Of a DNA stretch of 64,000 nt, positions 19,632 to 28,631 are shown piece by piece (within the stretch, counting starts at the first letter, position 1; each line of letters begins with the position of its first letter). Below the pieces are notes generated by a model. It was not told the origin of the DNA and ran no database searches. It saw nothing but the letters and a program-made list of their open reading frames with translations. The stretch lies in assembly GCF_036346595.1 (NCBI RefSeq), contig NZ_CP107834.1, forward strand, positions 4,898,001 to 4,962,000, given 5' to 3'. Both the position numbers and the translations under genes were made by a program. The stretch is from Streptomyces sp. NBC_00525 (GTDB lineage Bacteria; Actinomycetota; Actinomycetes; Streptomycetales; Streptomycetaceae).

Positions 19632-21224
19632 GTGAGCTCGAAACCTGTCGTACTCATCGCTGAAGAGCTGTCGCCCGCCACGGTGGACGCCCTGGGCCCG
19701 GACTTCGAGATCCGGCACTGCAACGGCGCGGACCGCGCCGAGCTCCTCCCCGCCATCGCCGACGTCGACGCCATCCTGGTGCGCTCCGCCACCAAGGTCG
19801 ACGCCGAGGCCATCGCCGCCGCGCAGAAGCTCAAGGTCGTCGCCCGGGCCGGCGTCGGTCTGGACAACGTGGACGTCTCCGCCGCCACCAAGGCCGGCGT
19901 CATGGTCGTGAACGCCCCGACCTCCAACATCGTCACCGCCGCCGAGCTGGCCTGCGGTCTGCTGGTGGCCACCGCGCGCCACATCCCGCAGGCCAACACC
20001 GCCCTCAAGAACGGCGAGTGGAAGCGCTCGAAGTACACCGGCGTCGAGCTGAGCGAGAAGACCCTCGGCGTCGTCGGCCTCGGCCGCATCGGCGTCCTGG
20101 TCGCCCAGCGCATGTCCGCCTTCGGCATGAAGATCGTCGCCTACGACCCCTACGTGCAGCCCGCGCGCGCCGCGCAGATGGGCGTCAAGCTCCTCTCGCT
20201 GGACGAGCTGCTGGAGGTCTCCGACTTCATCACGGTGCACCTGCCCAAGACCCCCGAGACGCTCGGCCTCATCGGCGACGAGGCGCTGCACAAGGTGAAG
20301 CCCACCGTGCGCATCGTCAACGCCGCGCGCGGCGGCATCGTTGACGAGGAGGCGCTGGCCTCCGCGCTCAAGGAGGGCCGCGTCGCCGGCGCCGGTCTCG
20401 ACGTGTACGCGAAGGAGCCCTGCACGGACTCCCCGCTGTTCCAGTTCGACCAGGTCGTCTGCACCCCGCACCTCGGCGCCTCCACCGACGAGGCGCAGGA
20501 GAAGGCCGGTATCGCCGTCGCCAAGTCGGTGCGCCTCGCGCTCGCCGGTGAGCTCGTGCCGGACGCGGTCAACGTCCAGGGCGGTGTGATCGCCGAGGAC
20601 GTGCGCCCCGGTCTGCCGCTCGCCGAGAAGCTGGGCCGCATCTTCACCGCGCTGGCCGGCGAGGTGGCCGCCCGCCTCGACGTCGAGGTGTACGGCGAGA
20701 TCACCCAGCACGACGTCAAGGTGCTCGAACTCTCCGCGCTCAAGGGCGTGTTCGAGGACGTCGTCGACGAGACCGTCTCCTATGTGAACGCCCCGCTGTT
20801 CGCCCAGGAGCGCGGCGTCGAGGTCCGTCTCACCACCAGCTCCGAGTCGGCCGAGCACCGCAACGTGGTCATCGTCCGGGGCACCCTGGCCGACGGCCAG
20901 GAGGTCTCCGTCTCCGGCACGCTGGCCGGCCCCAAGCACCTCCAGAAGATCGTCGCCATCGGTGAGCACGACGTGGACCTGGCCCTCGCCGACCACATGC
21001 TCGTCCTGCGCTACGAGGACCGCCCCGGCGTCGTCGGCACGGTCGGCCGCATCCTCGGCGAGGCCGGTCTGAACATCGCGGGCATGCAGGTCTCCCGCGC
21101 CGACGTGGGCGGCGAGGCGCTGGTCGTCCTCACCGTCGACGACGACGTCCCGCCGGCCGTGCTGGCCGAGATCTCCTCGGAGATCGGCGCCGCGTCGGCC
21201 CGCTCGGTGAACCTCGCCGGCTGA
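19632..21224 (+). CDS. serA: D-3-phosphoglycerate dehydrogenase
   Basis: SerA oxidises 3-phosphoglycerate to 3-phosphohydroxypyruvate with NAD+, the first committed step of serine synthesis. This is the long 530-residue form typical of actinobacteria. It comprises a substrate-binding domain, the nucleotide domain with VVGLGRIGVLVAQRM, and catalytic Arg (NAARGGIVDE), Glu (KEPCTDS region) and His (TPHLGAST). The allosteric ASB domain and a C-terminal ACT domain (MLVLRYEDRPGVVGTVGRILGEAGLNIAGMQ, split here for description) allow feedback control by serine. The start is GTG 19632, 6 nt after TGAGG; earlier in-frame starts look non-coding. Confidence 0.96.
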   Translation: MSSKPVVLIAEELSPATVDALGPDFEIRHCNGADRAELLPAIADVDAILVRSATKVDAEAIAAAQKLKVVARAGVGLDNVDVSAATKAGVMVVNAPTSNIVTAAELACGLLVATARHIPQANTALKNGEWKRSKYTGVELSEKTLGVVGLGRIGVLVAQRMSAFGMKIVAYDPYVQPARAAQMGVKLLSLDELLEVSDFITVHLPKTPETLGLIGDEALHKVKPTVRIVNAARGGIVDEEALASALKEGRVAGAGLDVYAKEPCTDSPLFQFDQVVCTPHLGASTDEAQEKAGIAVAKSVRLALAGELVPDAVNVQGGVIAEDVRPGLPLAEKLGRIFTALAGEVAARLDVEVYGEITQHDVKVLELSALKGVFEDVVDETVSYVNAPLFAQERGVEVRLTTSSESAEHRNVVIVRGTLADGQEVSVSGTLAGPKHLQKIVAIGEHDVDLALADHMLVLRYEDRPGVVGTVGRILGEAGLNIAGMQVSRADVGGEALVVLTVDDDVPPAVLAEISSEIGAASARSVNLAG

Positions 21225-21245
21225 CCTTCCGCCCTCGGCGGCCCC

Positions 21246-21300
21246 GTACCCGGTATGTAGACATCCGTCTTACACAAATGTCTGCATGCCGGGTACGCTG
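21246..21300 (+). promoter_or_regulatory. large inverted repeat and leaderless promoter before the TetR gene
   Basis: Arms GTACCCGGTATGTAGACAT (21246-21264) and ATGTCTGCATGCCGGGTAC (21278-21296) match at 17 of 19 positions across a 13-base spacer. Inside lies a smaller TetR-like operator, TGTAGAC-ATCC-GTCTTACA (about 21257-21274). A TACGCT -10 (21294-21299) ends 6 nt before ATG 21306 with TTACAC as a possible -35, so the repeat covers the promoter. It could also act as the serA terminator. Confidence 0.65.
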
Positions 21301-21305
21301 CTGTC

Positions 21306-21911
21306 ATGGGACATCGTGAGGATCTGCTCGAAGGCGCCAAGCGCTGCCTGCTGGAGAAGGGGTACGCGCGCACCACGGCGCGCGACATCGTGGCCGCCTC
21401 GGGCACGAACCTCGCCTCCATCGGCTACCACTACGGCTCCAAGGAGGCGCTCCTCAACCTGGCCTTCGTCAAGGTGACCGAGGAGTGGGGCGAGGCCCTC
21501 ACCGGGGGCGGCGACGAGGACGCGGCGGAGCCGGAGATCCCCGCCGCGCCGCTCGACCAGTTCCGCGAGACCTGGGAGCGGGTGATCGGGAGCTACGAGG
21601 AGACCCGCGCCGTTTGGCAGCTCCAGATGGAGGTCATCTCCCGCATCGACTCCGACCCCGAACTCCAGAAGGCCCTGGCCGGACCCCAGCGCGCCGGACG
21701 CGACGGGCTCGCCGAGACCATGATGGGCATCGACCCCGAGACCGAGCCGGAGAAGGCCCGCGTGGCCGGACTCTTCTGCCAGGCGCTGCTCGCCGGGGTG
21801 ATGGTCCAGTGGCTGATGGACGCCGACTCGGCACCCTCCGCCCAGGACCTGACGGACGGGCTCAAGGCGGTCCTGGAGGGCCGCCCGCCGGCCCCCGGCG
21901 CCGCACGATGA
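21306..21911 (+). CDS. TetR-family transcriptional regulator
   Basis: This 201-residue repressor-type protein has an N-terminal TetR helix-turn-helix: ARTTARDIVAASGTNLASIGYHYGSKEAL (split: recognition helix around TNLASIGYHYGSK, residues 33-48). It has an all-helical ligand-binding C-terminal domain with TetR_C features (FRETWERVIGSYEETRAVWQ, FCQALLAGVMVQWLMD). Its promoter lies inside a long inverted repeat, suggesting autoregulation. It is translationally coupled to the following hypothetical gene (ATGA). The ligand and other targets are unknown. Confidence 0.9.
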   Translation: MGHREDLLEGAKRCLLEKGYARTTARDIVAASGTNLASIGYHYGSKEALLNLAFVKVTEEWGEALTGGGDEDAAEPEIPAAPLDQFRETWERVIGSYEETRAVWQLQMEVISRIDSDPELQKALAGPQRAGRDGLAETMMGIDPETEPEKARVAGLFCQALLAGVMVQWLMDADSAPSAQDLTDGLKAVLEGRPPAPGAAR

Positions 21912-22432
21912 CCGCCCGCACCGGCGAACCCTTCGACCCCGCGCGCGCCGTCGCCGACGTGGAGGCGCTGCTCGCCGCCCCCCTCCCGGCCACCGGCCCC
22001 ACCGCCGCCGAGGGCGACCCGGACACGGGGGAGTGGCGGGCCACCACCGGCGAGGGCTTCCGGATCGTCCCGCTCTGGGAGTCCCCGGACGAAGGGGACG
22101 ACGAGGACGACGAGGACGCGGTGGAGGAGGCCGCCGAGGCCCGGCTCGCCGCCCTCGTCGCGGAACTGGAGACCCGCTGGGGCCCGCACCACGCGGTCGC
22201 CGTCCATGTCGCGCTGCTCCTGCGCCAGGAGGGCGCGTCGGTGCCGCCGCTGTTCGCGGCCCTGCTGGACGAGGACTGCTACGGGGACCTGGCGGTCTGG
22301 GGCCCGCTGCCCGGACGGGGCCGCCATGTCGGGGTGAGCGTCGGGCGCAGCGACGGGGACGCGCCGATGGTGCTGGCCGCCGTGGTCAGCGACCGGCCGA
22401 TCACCGCCCCGCCCCCGCCCGCCTGGCTGTGA
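21908..22432 (+). CDS. conserved hypothetical protein
   Basis: This 174-residue soluble protein starts at ATG 21908, overlapping the TetR stop. It has an acidic low-complexity segment (EGDDEDDEDAVEEAAEA, about residues 60-76) and a folded-looking C-terminal half (ALVAELETRWGPHHAVAVHVALLLRQ, GDLAVWGPLPGRGRHVGVSVG). There is no signal peptide, membrane helix or recognised catalytic motif, and I do not recognise a family. Its stop lies inside the first unit of a tandem repeat. Confidence 0.75.
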   Translation: MTARTGEPFDPARAVADVEALLAAPLPATGPTAAEGDPDTGEWRATTGEGFRIVPLWESPDEGDDEDDEDAVEEAAEARLAALVAELETRWGPHHAVAVHVALLLRQEGASVPPLFAALLDEDCYGDLAVWGPLPGRGRHVGVSVGRSDGDAPMVLAAVVSDRPITAPPPPAWL

Positions 22433-22513
22433 GCCCCGCCGGGTCGTGAGCCCCGCCGGGTCGTGAGCCCCGCCTGGCTGTGAGCCCCGCCGGGTCGTGA
22501 GCCCCGGCTCGGC
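22429..22513. repeat. 17-bp tandem repeat, about five units
   Basis: The unit GTGAGCCCCGCCGGGTC recurs at 22429, 22446, 22480 and, with changes, 22463 (ending CTGGCT) and 22497. A longer block containing GCCTGGCTGTGAGCCCCGCC recurs 51 bases apart, so it looks like a threefold-unit duplication seeded by the 3' end of the preceding gene. Each unit carries TGA. Confidence 0.85.
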
Positions 22514-22530
22514 TCCGGGCCCCGCCGGGT

Positions 22531-23676
22531 TCAGTGCAGCCGGGCCGCCTTCAGGGCCATGTGCAGCAGCAGCCGGTCCTCGCCGTCGTTGAGGTCGAGG
22601 CCGGTGAGCTGTTGGACGCGGGAGAGGCGGTAGTACAGCGTCTGGCGGTGGATGCCCAGCTCGGCGGCGGTCCGGGACGCCTGGCCCGCGCAGTCCAGGA
22701 ACACTTCCGCGGTGCGGGCGAGGTCCCGCTGCGCCGGGGTCAGCAGCGGGCGCACCGCCGGGTCCGGCAGGACGTCCGGGTCGAGCGCGGTCAGCGTCCG
22801 GTACGGGCCGATGGCCGACCAGTCGGCGACCGGGCCGAACCGGGCCTCGGCGGCTGCCGCGCGGGCCGCCGCCGACGCCTCGTGCCAGGCGTCGGCCAGC
22901 TCCGCGAGGCCCCGGCGGGGGACCGCGATCCCGGCGGTGGCGGCCGTCCCGGCGTCGGCGCGCAGCCGGCCGGCTGCGCTCAGCGCGGGGTCCAGCACGT
23001 CGGGGGAGCGCAGCCGGATGAGCGCGGCGAGCGCGGGCGGCCCGGCGCGGCCGGCCGGCGGTGCCCCGGTGAGCGCCGCCGCCGAGGGGACCGTGCGCAC
23101 GGCGGGCGCGCCGTCCGTCCAGGGGGCCACGCACACCACGGTGTGCAGCCCCTGCGCGTCGGGGCCGAGCGCCTCGGCGAGGGCGGCCACCGCCATGTCC
23201 CGCTGCCAGCCGCGCCCGGCGGTCAGGACCGCGCCGAACTCCCTGGACAGATCGGTGCCCGCCCGCTCCTCGTCGGCGAGCAGCGCCCCGATCCGGGCGG
23301 CCACCTCCATCGCGGCGTCGAGCTGTCGGTCGGTCGGTCCGGGGTCGGCGCCCAGCAGCCACACGTAACCGAGCACGACACCCCGATGGCGTACCGGCAG
23401 GCAGATGCGGTCGCGGTAGACGCCGGCCTCGGGGGTGGCGGGGATGCGGACCGGGCCGGTGGCGCGGGTGATGCCGAAGTTCTCGAACCAGGCGCGGACC
23501 GCCGGGGTGGAGCGGCGGGTGAGGATCGAGCGGGTGCGGACGGGGTCCATGGCCGTGGTGTCGTCGCTGTCGTGGGCCCCGAAGGCGACCAGGCCGAAGT
23601 CCCGGTTCTCCAGCGTCGCGGGGACGCCGAGCAGTGCCGAGATCTCGTCCACCAGCTCCTGGTAATCGCCCTTCAC
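22531..23676 (-). CDS. PucR/CdaR-type regulator, probably of proline catabolism
   Basis: This 381-residue regulator has an N-terminal sensory region and a C-terminal PucR helix-turn-helix ([26 protein letters not shown], split: HTH near residues 338-363; ends [15 protein letters not shown]). This architecture is that of the proline-responsive activators PutR/PruR that control put genes in actinobacteria. It is divergent from proline dehydrogenase with 190 bases between starts, supporting the same role. A perfect 16-bp palindrome lies 22 bases before its ATG. Proline as effector is inferred from context. Confidence 0.88.
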   Translation of the reverse strand: MKGDYQELVDEISALLGVPATLENRDFGLVAFGAHDSDDTTAMDPVRTRSILTRRSTPAVRAWFENFGITRATGPVRIPATPEAGVYRDRICLPVRHRGVVLGYVWLLGADPGPTDRQLDAAMEVAARIGALLADEERAGTDLSREFGAVLTAGRGWQRDMAVAALAEALGPDAQGLHTVVCVAPWTDGAPAVRTVPSAAALTGAPPAGRAGPPALAALIRLRSPDVLDPALSAAGRLRADAGTAATAGIAVPRRGLAELADAWHEASAAARAAAAEARFGPVADWSAIGPYRTLTALDPDVLPDPAVRPLLTPAQRDLARTAEVFLDCAGQASRTAAELGIHRQTLYYRLSRVQQLTGLDLNDGEDRLLLHMALKAARLH

Positions 23677-23697
23677 CCGGCCATTCTCGCACCCCCT

Positions 23698-23713
23698 TCA
23701 GACATATGTCTGA
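23698..23713. promoter_or_regulatory. perfect palindrome in pucR-put intergenic region
   Basis: TCAGACATATGTCTGA is a perfect 16-bp palindrome located between the divergent regulator and proline dehydrogenase. It is a likely operator for the PucR protein or another regulator. Its half-site AGACAT also appears in the inverted repeat at 21246-21296. Confidence 0.6.
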
Positions 23714-23866
23714 GATCCAGTCCACGGATGTGTGGCAGCTGTCGATGGAAGTGCGGGGAGGCGATGCCTAGATTTCACGGTGGTTCTCCGTGCTGTACCG
23801 CTTATGTTCGTTACACGGCATATACGGCGGTGTGGCTTCGTTCGTACTTTCCGTGGGAGGTGCCCC

Positions 23867-24793
23867 GTGCTGGGTCCCGTGATTCTCGCCGCGTCGCGCA
23901 GCGACCGGATGCGCCGGTTCGTCTCGGCCGCGCCCGGCACCAAGCAGGTCGTGGACCGCTTCATCGCCGGCGAGACCGTCGACCAGGTCGTTCCGGTCAT
24001 CGAGGACGCGGCGGCCAAGGGCCTGGAGGTCACCCTCGACGTCGTCGGCGAGGACATCACCACGCCGGAGCAGGCCGCCGCCGCGCGCGACGCCTATCTG
24101 GAGCTGGTCGGCCGGCTGGAGGGCCTCGGCCTGGGCACCCGCGCCGAGATGTCCGTGAAGCTGTCGATGTTCGGCCAGTCCCTGGACGGCGGCCACGAGC
24201 TGGCGCTGGCCAATGTGCGCCCGGTGGTCGAGGCCGCCGCCGCGATCGGCACCACGGTGACGCTGGACGCCGAGGACCACACCACCCTCGACTCGATGTT
24301 CGCCATCCACGAGGAGCTGCGGAAGGACTTCCCGGAGACCGGCTGCGTCATCCAGGCGTACCTCTTCCGCACCGAGGAGGACGCCCGCCGCCTCGCCGAC
24401 GCCGGCAGCCGCGTGCGCATCGTGAAGGGCGCCTACAAGGAGCCCGCCTCCGTCGCGTACCAGGACAAGGCCGAGATCGACAAGGCGTACGTCCGCATCC
24501 TGAAGATCCTGATGCGCGGCGAGGGCTACCCGATGATCGGCTCCCACGACCCCCGTCTGATCGCCATCGCCCAGGAACTGGGCCGGCAGGCCGGCCGCAA
24601 GCTGGACGAGTACGAGTTCCAGATGCTGTACGGCATCCGCAGCGAGGAGCACCTCCGGCTCGCGGCCGAGGGCCACCGCATGCGCGTCTACACCGCGTAC
24701 GGCACCGACTGGTACGGATACTTCATGCGCCGCCTCGCCGAGAAGCCGGCCAACCTGCTGTTCTTCGGCCGCTCCGTCCTCACCAAGGGCTGA
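23867..24793 (+). CDS. putB: proline dehydrogenase
   Basis: This monofunctional FAD-dependent proline dehydrogenase (308 aa, TIM barrel) oxidises proline to pyrroline-5-carboxylate and feeds electrons to the respiratory chain. Characteristic motifs are VSVKLSMFGQSL-like (MSVKLSMFGQSLDGG), TLDAEDHTTLDSMF, GCVIQAYLFRTEEDARRLADAG, RIVKGAYKEP and the C-terminal YTAYGTDWYGYFMRRLAEKPANL, which includes the FAD/proline-binding Arg pair (RRL). The start is GTG 23867, 7 nt after GGAGG. The adjacent gene supplies the second step. The name putB/prodh is used variably in actinobacteria. Confidence 0.95.
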   Translation: MLGPVILAASRSDRMRRFVSAAPGTKQVVDRFIAGETVDQVVPVIEDAAAKGLEVTLDVVGEDITTPEQAAAARDAYLELVGRLEGLGLGTRAEMSVKLSMFGQSLDGGHELALANVRPVVEAAAAIGTTVTLDAEDHTTLDSMFAIHEELRKDFPETGCVIQAYLFRTEEDARRLADAGSRVRIVKGAYKEPASVAYQDKAEIDKAYVRILKILMRGEGYPMIGSHDPRLIAIAQELGRQAGRKLDEYEFQMLYGIRSEEHLRLAAEGHRMRVYTAYGTDWYGYFMRRLAEKPANLLFFGRSVLTKG

Positions 24794-24835
24794 GCCCCCT
24801 CCACCCCTCCCACGACTGAAGGAGCCAAGGACACC

Positions 24836-26467
24836 ATGGACGCTGTGACCCAGGTCCCCGCGCCGGTCAACGAGCCGGTTCACTCCTACGCCCCGGGCAC
24901 CCCGGAGCGCGCCCGCCTGGAGGCCAAGCTCAAGGAGCTCGGCCAGAACCCGATCGACCTGCCGATGACCATCGGCGGCGAGAAGCGGATGGGCGGCGGC
25001 GAGCGCGTGGACGTCGTCCAGCCGCACAACCACAAGGCCGTCATCGGCACGTTCGCCGGCGCCACCGAGCAGGACGCGCAGGACGCGATCGACGCCGCCC
25101 TGGCCGCCGCCCCGGCCTGGCGCGCGATGTCCTTCGACGACCGCGCCGCGATCATCCTGCGCGCCGCCGAGCTGCTGGCCGGCCCGTGGCGCGAGACGCT
25201 GGCCGCCTCCACGATGCTGGGCCAGGGCAAGACCGCCCAGCAGGCCGAGATCGACTGTCCCTGCGAGCTGGTCGACTTCTGGCGCTTCAACGTGCACTAC
25301 GCGCGCCAGATCCTCGCCGAGCAGCCCCCGGCCAACTCCCCCGGCGTGTGGAACCGCATGGACCACCGCCCGCTGGAGGGCTTCGTCTACGCGATCACGC
25401 CGTTCAACTTCTCGGCCATCGCCGCCAACCTGCCGACCGCGCCCGCCCTCATGGGCAACGTCGTGGTGTGGAAGCCGTCCCCGACGCAGACCCACGCCGC
25501 CGTGCTGCTGATGCGGCTGCTGGAAGAGGCCGGTCTGCCCAAGGGCGTCATCAACCTGGTGACCGGCGACGGCATCGCCGTCTCCGAGGTGGCCCTGAAC
25601 CACCGAGACCTGGCCGGCATCCACTTCACCGGCTCGACCCCGACCTTCCAGCACCTGTGGAAGACCGTCGGCAACAACATCGCCAACTACCGCACCTACC
25701 CGCGGCTCGTCGGCGAGACCGGTGGCAAGGACTTCGTCGTCGCCCACCCGTCGGCCGACCCGGCCGTCCTGAAGACCGCGCTCACCCGCGGCGCCTTCGA
25801 GTACCAGGGCCAGAAGTGCTCGGCGACCTCGCGCGCCTACATCCCGGCCTCCATCTGGAACTCGGGCTTCAAGGAGGCGTTCGCGGCCGAGGTCGACTCC
25901 ATCACCATGGGCGACGTCACCGACCTGTCGCACTTCATGGGCGCCGTCATCGACGACCGCTCCTTCGCGAAGAACAAGGCCGCGATCGACCGCGCCGCCG
26001 CCGACCCGGCCTGCACGATCGTCGCGGGCGGCACCTACGACGACTCGGTCGGCTACTTCGTCCGCCCGACCGTCATCGAGTGCACCGACCCGGAGAACGA
26101 GGTCTTCACGACCGAGTACTTCGGCCCGATCCTCGCCGTCCACGTCTACGAGGACGACCGGTACGACGCGATGCTGGAGCAGATGGAGTCGGTCTCCGAC
26201 TACGCCCTGACCGGTTCCGTCATCGCGAACGACCGCGCGGCGGCCGCGTACACGATGGAGAAGCTGCGGTACGCCGCGGGCAACTTCTACATCAACGACA
26301 AGTCGACCGGTGCCGTCGTCGGCCAGCAGCCCTTCGGCGGCGGCCGCGCCTCGGGTACGAACGACAAGGCGGGCGCCCCCCAGAACCTCCAGCGCTGGAC
26401 CCTCACCCGGGCCATCAAGGAGACCCTGGTCCCGCCGACCGACTACACCTACCCCCACCAGGGCTGA
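24836..26467 (+). CDS. pruA: L-glutamate gamma-semialdehyde (P5C) dehydrogenase
   Basis: This aldehyde dehydrogenase (543 aa) oxidises glutamate-semialdehyde, from pyrroline-5-carboxylate, to glutamate with NAD+, the second step of proline catabolism. It is a long RocA/PruA-type enzyme with the substrate-specific N-terminal extension. The catalytic Cys is in GQKCSATSRAY, the general-base Glu in LVGETGGKDF, and the NAD-contact motif is ITPFNFSAIAANL. It starts at ATG 24836, 9 nt after AAGGAG, 42 bases after proline dehydrogenase, and is surely cotranscribed with it. A strong convergent hairpin follows. Confidence 0.96.
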   Translation: MDAVTQVPAPVNEPVHSYAPGTPERARLEAKLKELGQNPIDLPMTIGGEKRMGGGERVDVVQPHNHKAVIGTFAGATEQDAQDAIDAALAAAPAWRAMSFDDRAAIILRAAELLAGPWRETLAASTMLGQGKTAQQAEIDCPCELVDFWRFNVHYARQILAEQPPANSPGVWNRMDHRPLEGFVYAITPFNFSAIAANLPTAPALMGNVVVWKPSPTQTHAAVLLMRLLEEAGLPKGVINLVTGDGIAVSEVALNHRDLAGIHFTGSTPTFQHLWKTVGNNIANYRTYPRLVGETGGKDFVVAHPSADPAVLKTALTRGAFEYQGQKCSATSRAYIPASIWNSGFKEAFAAEVDSITMGDVTDLSHFMGAVIDDRSFAKNKAAIDRAAADPACTIVAGGTYDDSVGYFVRPTVIECTDPENEVFTTEYFGPILAVHVYEDDRYDAMLEQMESVSDYALTGSVIANDRAAAAYTMEKLRYAAGNFYINDKSTGAVVGQQPFGGGRASGTNDKAGAPQNLQRWTLTRAIKETLVPPTDYTYPHQG

Positions 26468-26496
26468 GCAGCCGCCCTCCGGGGCCGCCCCGCACT

Positions 26497-26534
26497 CCGC
26501 CCCCCGCCCGGTTCCCCTGCCGGGCGGGGGGCGG
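26497..26534. terminator. convergent terminator after pruA
   Basis: A 15-bp perfect stem (26497-26511 with 26520-26534) with an 8-base loop and TTT after it lies between the convergent pruA and acyltransferase genes. Confidence 0.8.
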
Positions 26535-26565
26535 TTTCCATGCCGCACGGGAACCGGGCGCGGAT

Positions 26566-27774
26566 TCAGGCCCAGCCGTGCACGATCACCCCGAGCCCCA
26601 CCGCGAAGCCCCCGTCCAGCAGCGCCAGATAGCGGCCGTACAGCCGGCGGTGGCGGCGCAGCAGCAGCCCGAACGCGGCGAAACCGAGCCCCACCGTCAC
26701 CGTCCGCGACCCGCGCGCCGCCGCCGAGGCGGCCAGCCAGTCGGCCGCCGGCACCGAAGCCCGGCCCGCCTCGGCCCCGTACACCTTGAACGGGATGCCG
26801 TTCCACGGCTGGTGGCGCACGGCCGACGCGCCCTCGACCGCCAGCTCCGCGCGGACCTCCGCCCGCATCCGGTCCGTGGTCAGCGGGGCCGGCAGCGCCA
26901 CGCCCGCCGCCGCCAGGTGCAGGGCGAGCAGCCCGCCCGCCAGGCTGCCGGCCAGCGCGCCCAGCGACAGCCGCAGCGCCGCGCGCGGCACCGCCACGCA
27001 CACGACGCCGAGCAGCAGCTCCGGCATCAGCGGCCAGCTCAGCGCCTCCGCGAACGCCCAGCAGAAGGCCAGCGGCACCCCCGCGCGCGACGCGGCGACG
27101 GCGGCCACCCGCCTGCGCACGGCCGAGTCCCGCAGCGGTTCGGCGGCCGTACGCTCCTGGAGCGCGCGCACCGCGTCGCGCGCCTCCTGCGGGGAGACCC
27201 CGGCGGACAGCGGCTCCCCGATCGTGACGCGGACCAGGGCGGAGCGCAGCCGGCCGTGCTTGGGCAGCAACCGTCCCGTGCCCGCGATGCCCACCGGCAC
27301 CACCGGCACGCCCGCCTCCGCGGCCAGGACCAGCGCGCCCCGGTGGAAGGCGCCGAGGGTGCCGTCCGCGGCGCGGGTGCCCTCCGGGAAGAGCACGACC
27401 GCCCGGCCCTCGCGCAGCTCGCCGGTCATCGAGAGCAGATCGGCCGTCCCGCCGCCCGAGCGCCGGACCGGGAAGCCGGCCGCCAGCCTGCGGCAGATCC
27501 GCCGCCGCCAGGGGGAGGCGAACCAGTAGTCGGCCGCCGCGCCGATCGCCGGTCCGTGCCGGGCGTCGAGCGCGGCAAGCAGCGCCGCGGTGTCGGCGTG
27601 CGAGGTGTGGTTGGCGACCACGACGCAGCCGCCGCGCGGCAGCCGGCCGCGTCGCTCGATCCCGCCGGTCAGGCTGAGCACCCCCCACCACAGGCCGCGC
27701 CGCAGCGCGGACGCGATCCGCGAGCGGACCGGCAGGACCGTGTCACCGGGGCTGCGTACCAGGGTCGTCGTCAC
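26566..27774 (-). CDS. 1-acyl-sn-glycerol-3-phosphate acyltransferase-like protein
   Basis: This is a PlsC-type lysophospholipid acyltransferase with a long C-terminal membrane extension (402 aa against the usual 220-260). The catalytic HX4D is NHTSHAD (about residues 54-60), and the substrate-binding motif FPEGTR is at about 138-143. Residues beyond about 240 are hydrophobic, with several probable helices (FCWAFAEALSWPLMPELLLGV; LSLGALAGSLAGGLLALHL) and a conserved-looking RHQPWNGIPFKVYG segment. GTG 27774 overlaps the upstream stop (GTGA), so it is translationally coupled to the CdsA-like gene. It probably acylates a phospholipid precursor made by the neighbours. Confidence 0.88.
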   Translation of the reverse strand: MTTTLVRSPGDTVLPVRSRIASALRRGLWWGVLSLTGGIERRGRLPRGGCVVVANHTSHADTAALLAALDARHGPAIGAAADYWFASPWRRRICRRLAAGFPVRRSGGGTADLLSMTGELREGRAVVLFPEGTRAADGTLGAFHRGALVLAAEAGVPVVPVGIAGTGRLLPKHGRLRSALVRVTIGEPLSAGVSPQEARDAVRALQERTAAEPLRDSAVRRRVAAVAASRAGVPLAFCWAFAEALSWPLMPELLLGVVCVAVPRAALRLSLGALAGSLAGGLLALHLAAAGVALPAPLTTDRMRAEVRAELAVEGASAVRHQPWNGIPFKVYGAEAGRASVPAADWLAASAAARGSRTVTVGLGFAAFGLLLRRHRRLYGRYLALLDGGFAVGLGVIVHGWA

Positions 27775-28631
27775 GTCATCACCATCGCCAGGAGGAGGGC
27801 CACGAGCAGGGAGTCGATCCGGTCGAGCAGGCCGCCGAAGCCGGGCAGCCAGCTGCCCGCGTCCTTCACCCCGGACTCGCGCTTGACCATCGACTCGACG
27901 AGATCGCCCAGCACGCAGCCGCCGACGACCGCCGCCCACAGCGGCAGGCTGAACGCGCCGAGCACCAGCAGCAGGGCCGCCGTGGCCACCGCCGCGCCCA
28001 GCACCCCGGCCCAGGTCTTGTTGGGCGAGAGCGGCGACAGCGGCCGGGCGAGCGGACCGCGCCGGCCCAGCGCCGTACCGCCGCACCAGGCGCCGACGTC
28101 ACCGAGGGCCACGGCCAGGCCCACCACCACCGCCGTGTCGCCGAGGGACACCAGACCGGTCAGCGCGACCGGTATCCACAGCAGCCCGAACGCGGTGCGC
28201 GCGGTGCGGGTGAAGCCCGTACGGTCGTCCCCGCCGAGCACGGCGGGCAGCGCCGCCGCGACGAGCAGCAGGGCCGCCGCGCGCAGGTCCAGGACGTGCG
28301 GGGCGAGCCAGGCCAGGGCCGGCAGCACGCCGGCCGCCGCCACCAGCACGGCCAGGTCGCTTCGGCGCAGCCCCGCCATCCGGGCGTACTCGCCGGCCGC
28401 GACCGCGCCCAGCCCGGCGGCCAGCGCGTAGCTGCCGCCGCCGCCCAGGAAGTACGCGCCCAGGAAGACCGGCGCGACCAGGGCCCAGGTCCGCCAGCGC
28501 CGGCGCAGTTCGGCGCGCATCCGCACCCCGGCCGGCAGCACGGCCACCGCGACCCCGCCCGCGCCCAGCACGCCCGCGACCAGCGGCACCGCGCGGGCGG
28601 CGGCCTCCTCGGCGATCAGGACGGCGCTCAT
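27771..28631 (-). CDS. phosphatidate cytidylyltransferase (CdsA-like)
   Basis: This integral membrane protein (286 aa, about 7-8 helices) of the CTP_transf_1 family converts phosphatidate and CTP to CDP-diacylglycerol. The family signature is visible at the C-terminus: SPNKTWAGVLGAA, then GCVLGDLVESMVKRESGVKDAG and GFGGLLDRIDSLL with the paired acidic residues. ATG 28631 overlaps the stop of the gene upstream, and its own stop overlaps the acyltransferase start. It looks like a second, operon-borne CdsA paralogue rather than the housekeeping copy, an inference from its partners. Confidence 0.9.
   Translation of the reverse strand: MSAVLIAEEAAARAVPLVAGVLGAGGVAVAVLPAGVRMRAELRRRWRTWALVAPVFLGAYFLGGGGSYALAAGLGAVAAGEYARMAGLRRSDLAVLVAAAGVLPALAWLAPHVLDLRAAALLLVAAALPAVLGGDDRTGFTRTARTAFGLLWIPVALTGLVSLGDTAVVVGLAVALGDVGAWCGGTALGRRGPLARPLSPLSPNKTWAGVLGAAVATAALLLVLGAFSLPLWAAVVGGCVLGDLVESMVKRESGVKDAGSWLPGFGGLLDRIDSLLVALLLAMVMT

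Noticed and set aside
23768..27691. 1307-residue open frame on the minus strand opposite the proline genes
   Set aside because: It is antisense to two well-supported enzymes and low in coding character. High GC keeps antisense frames free of stops. Only its upstream part coincides with the genuine acyltransferase gene.
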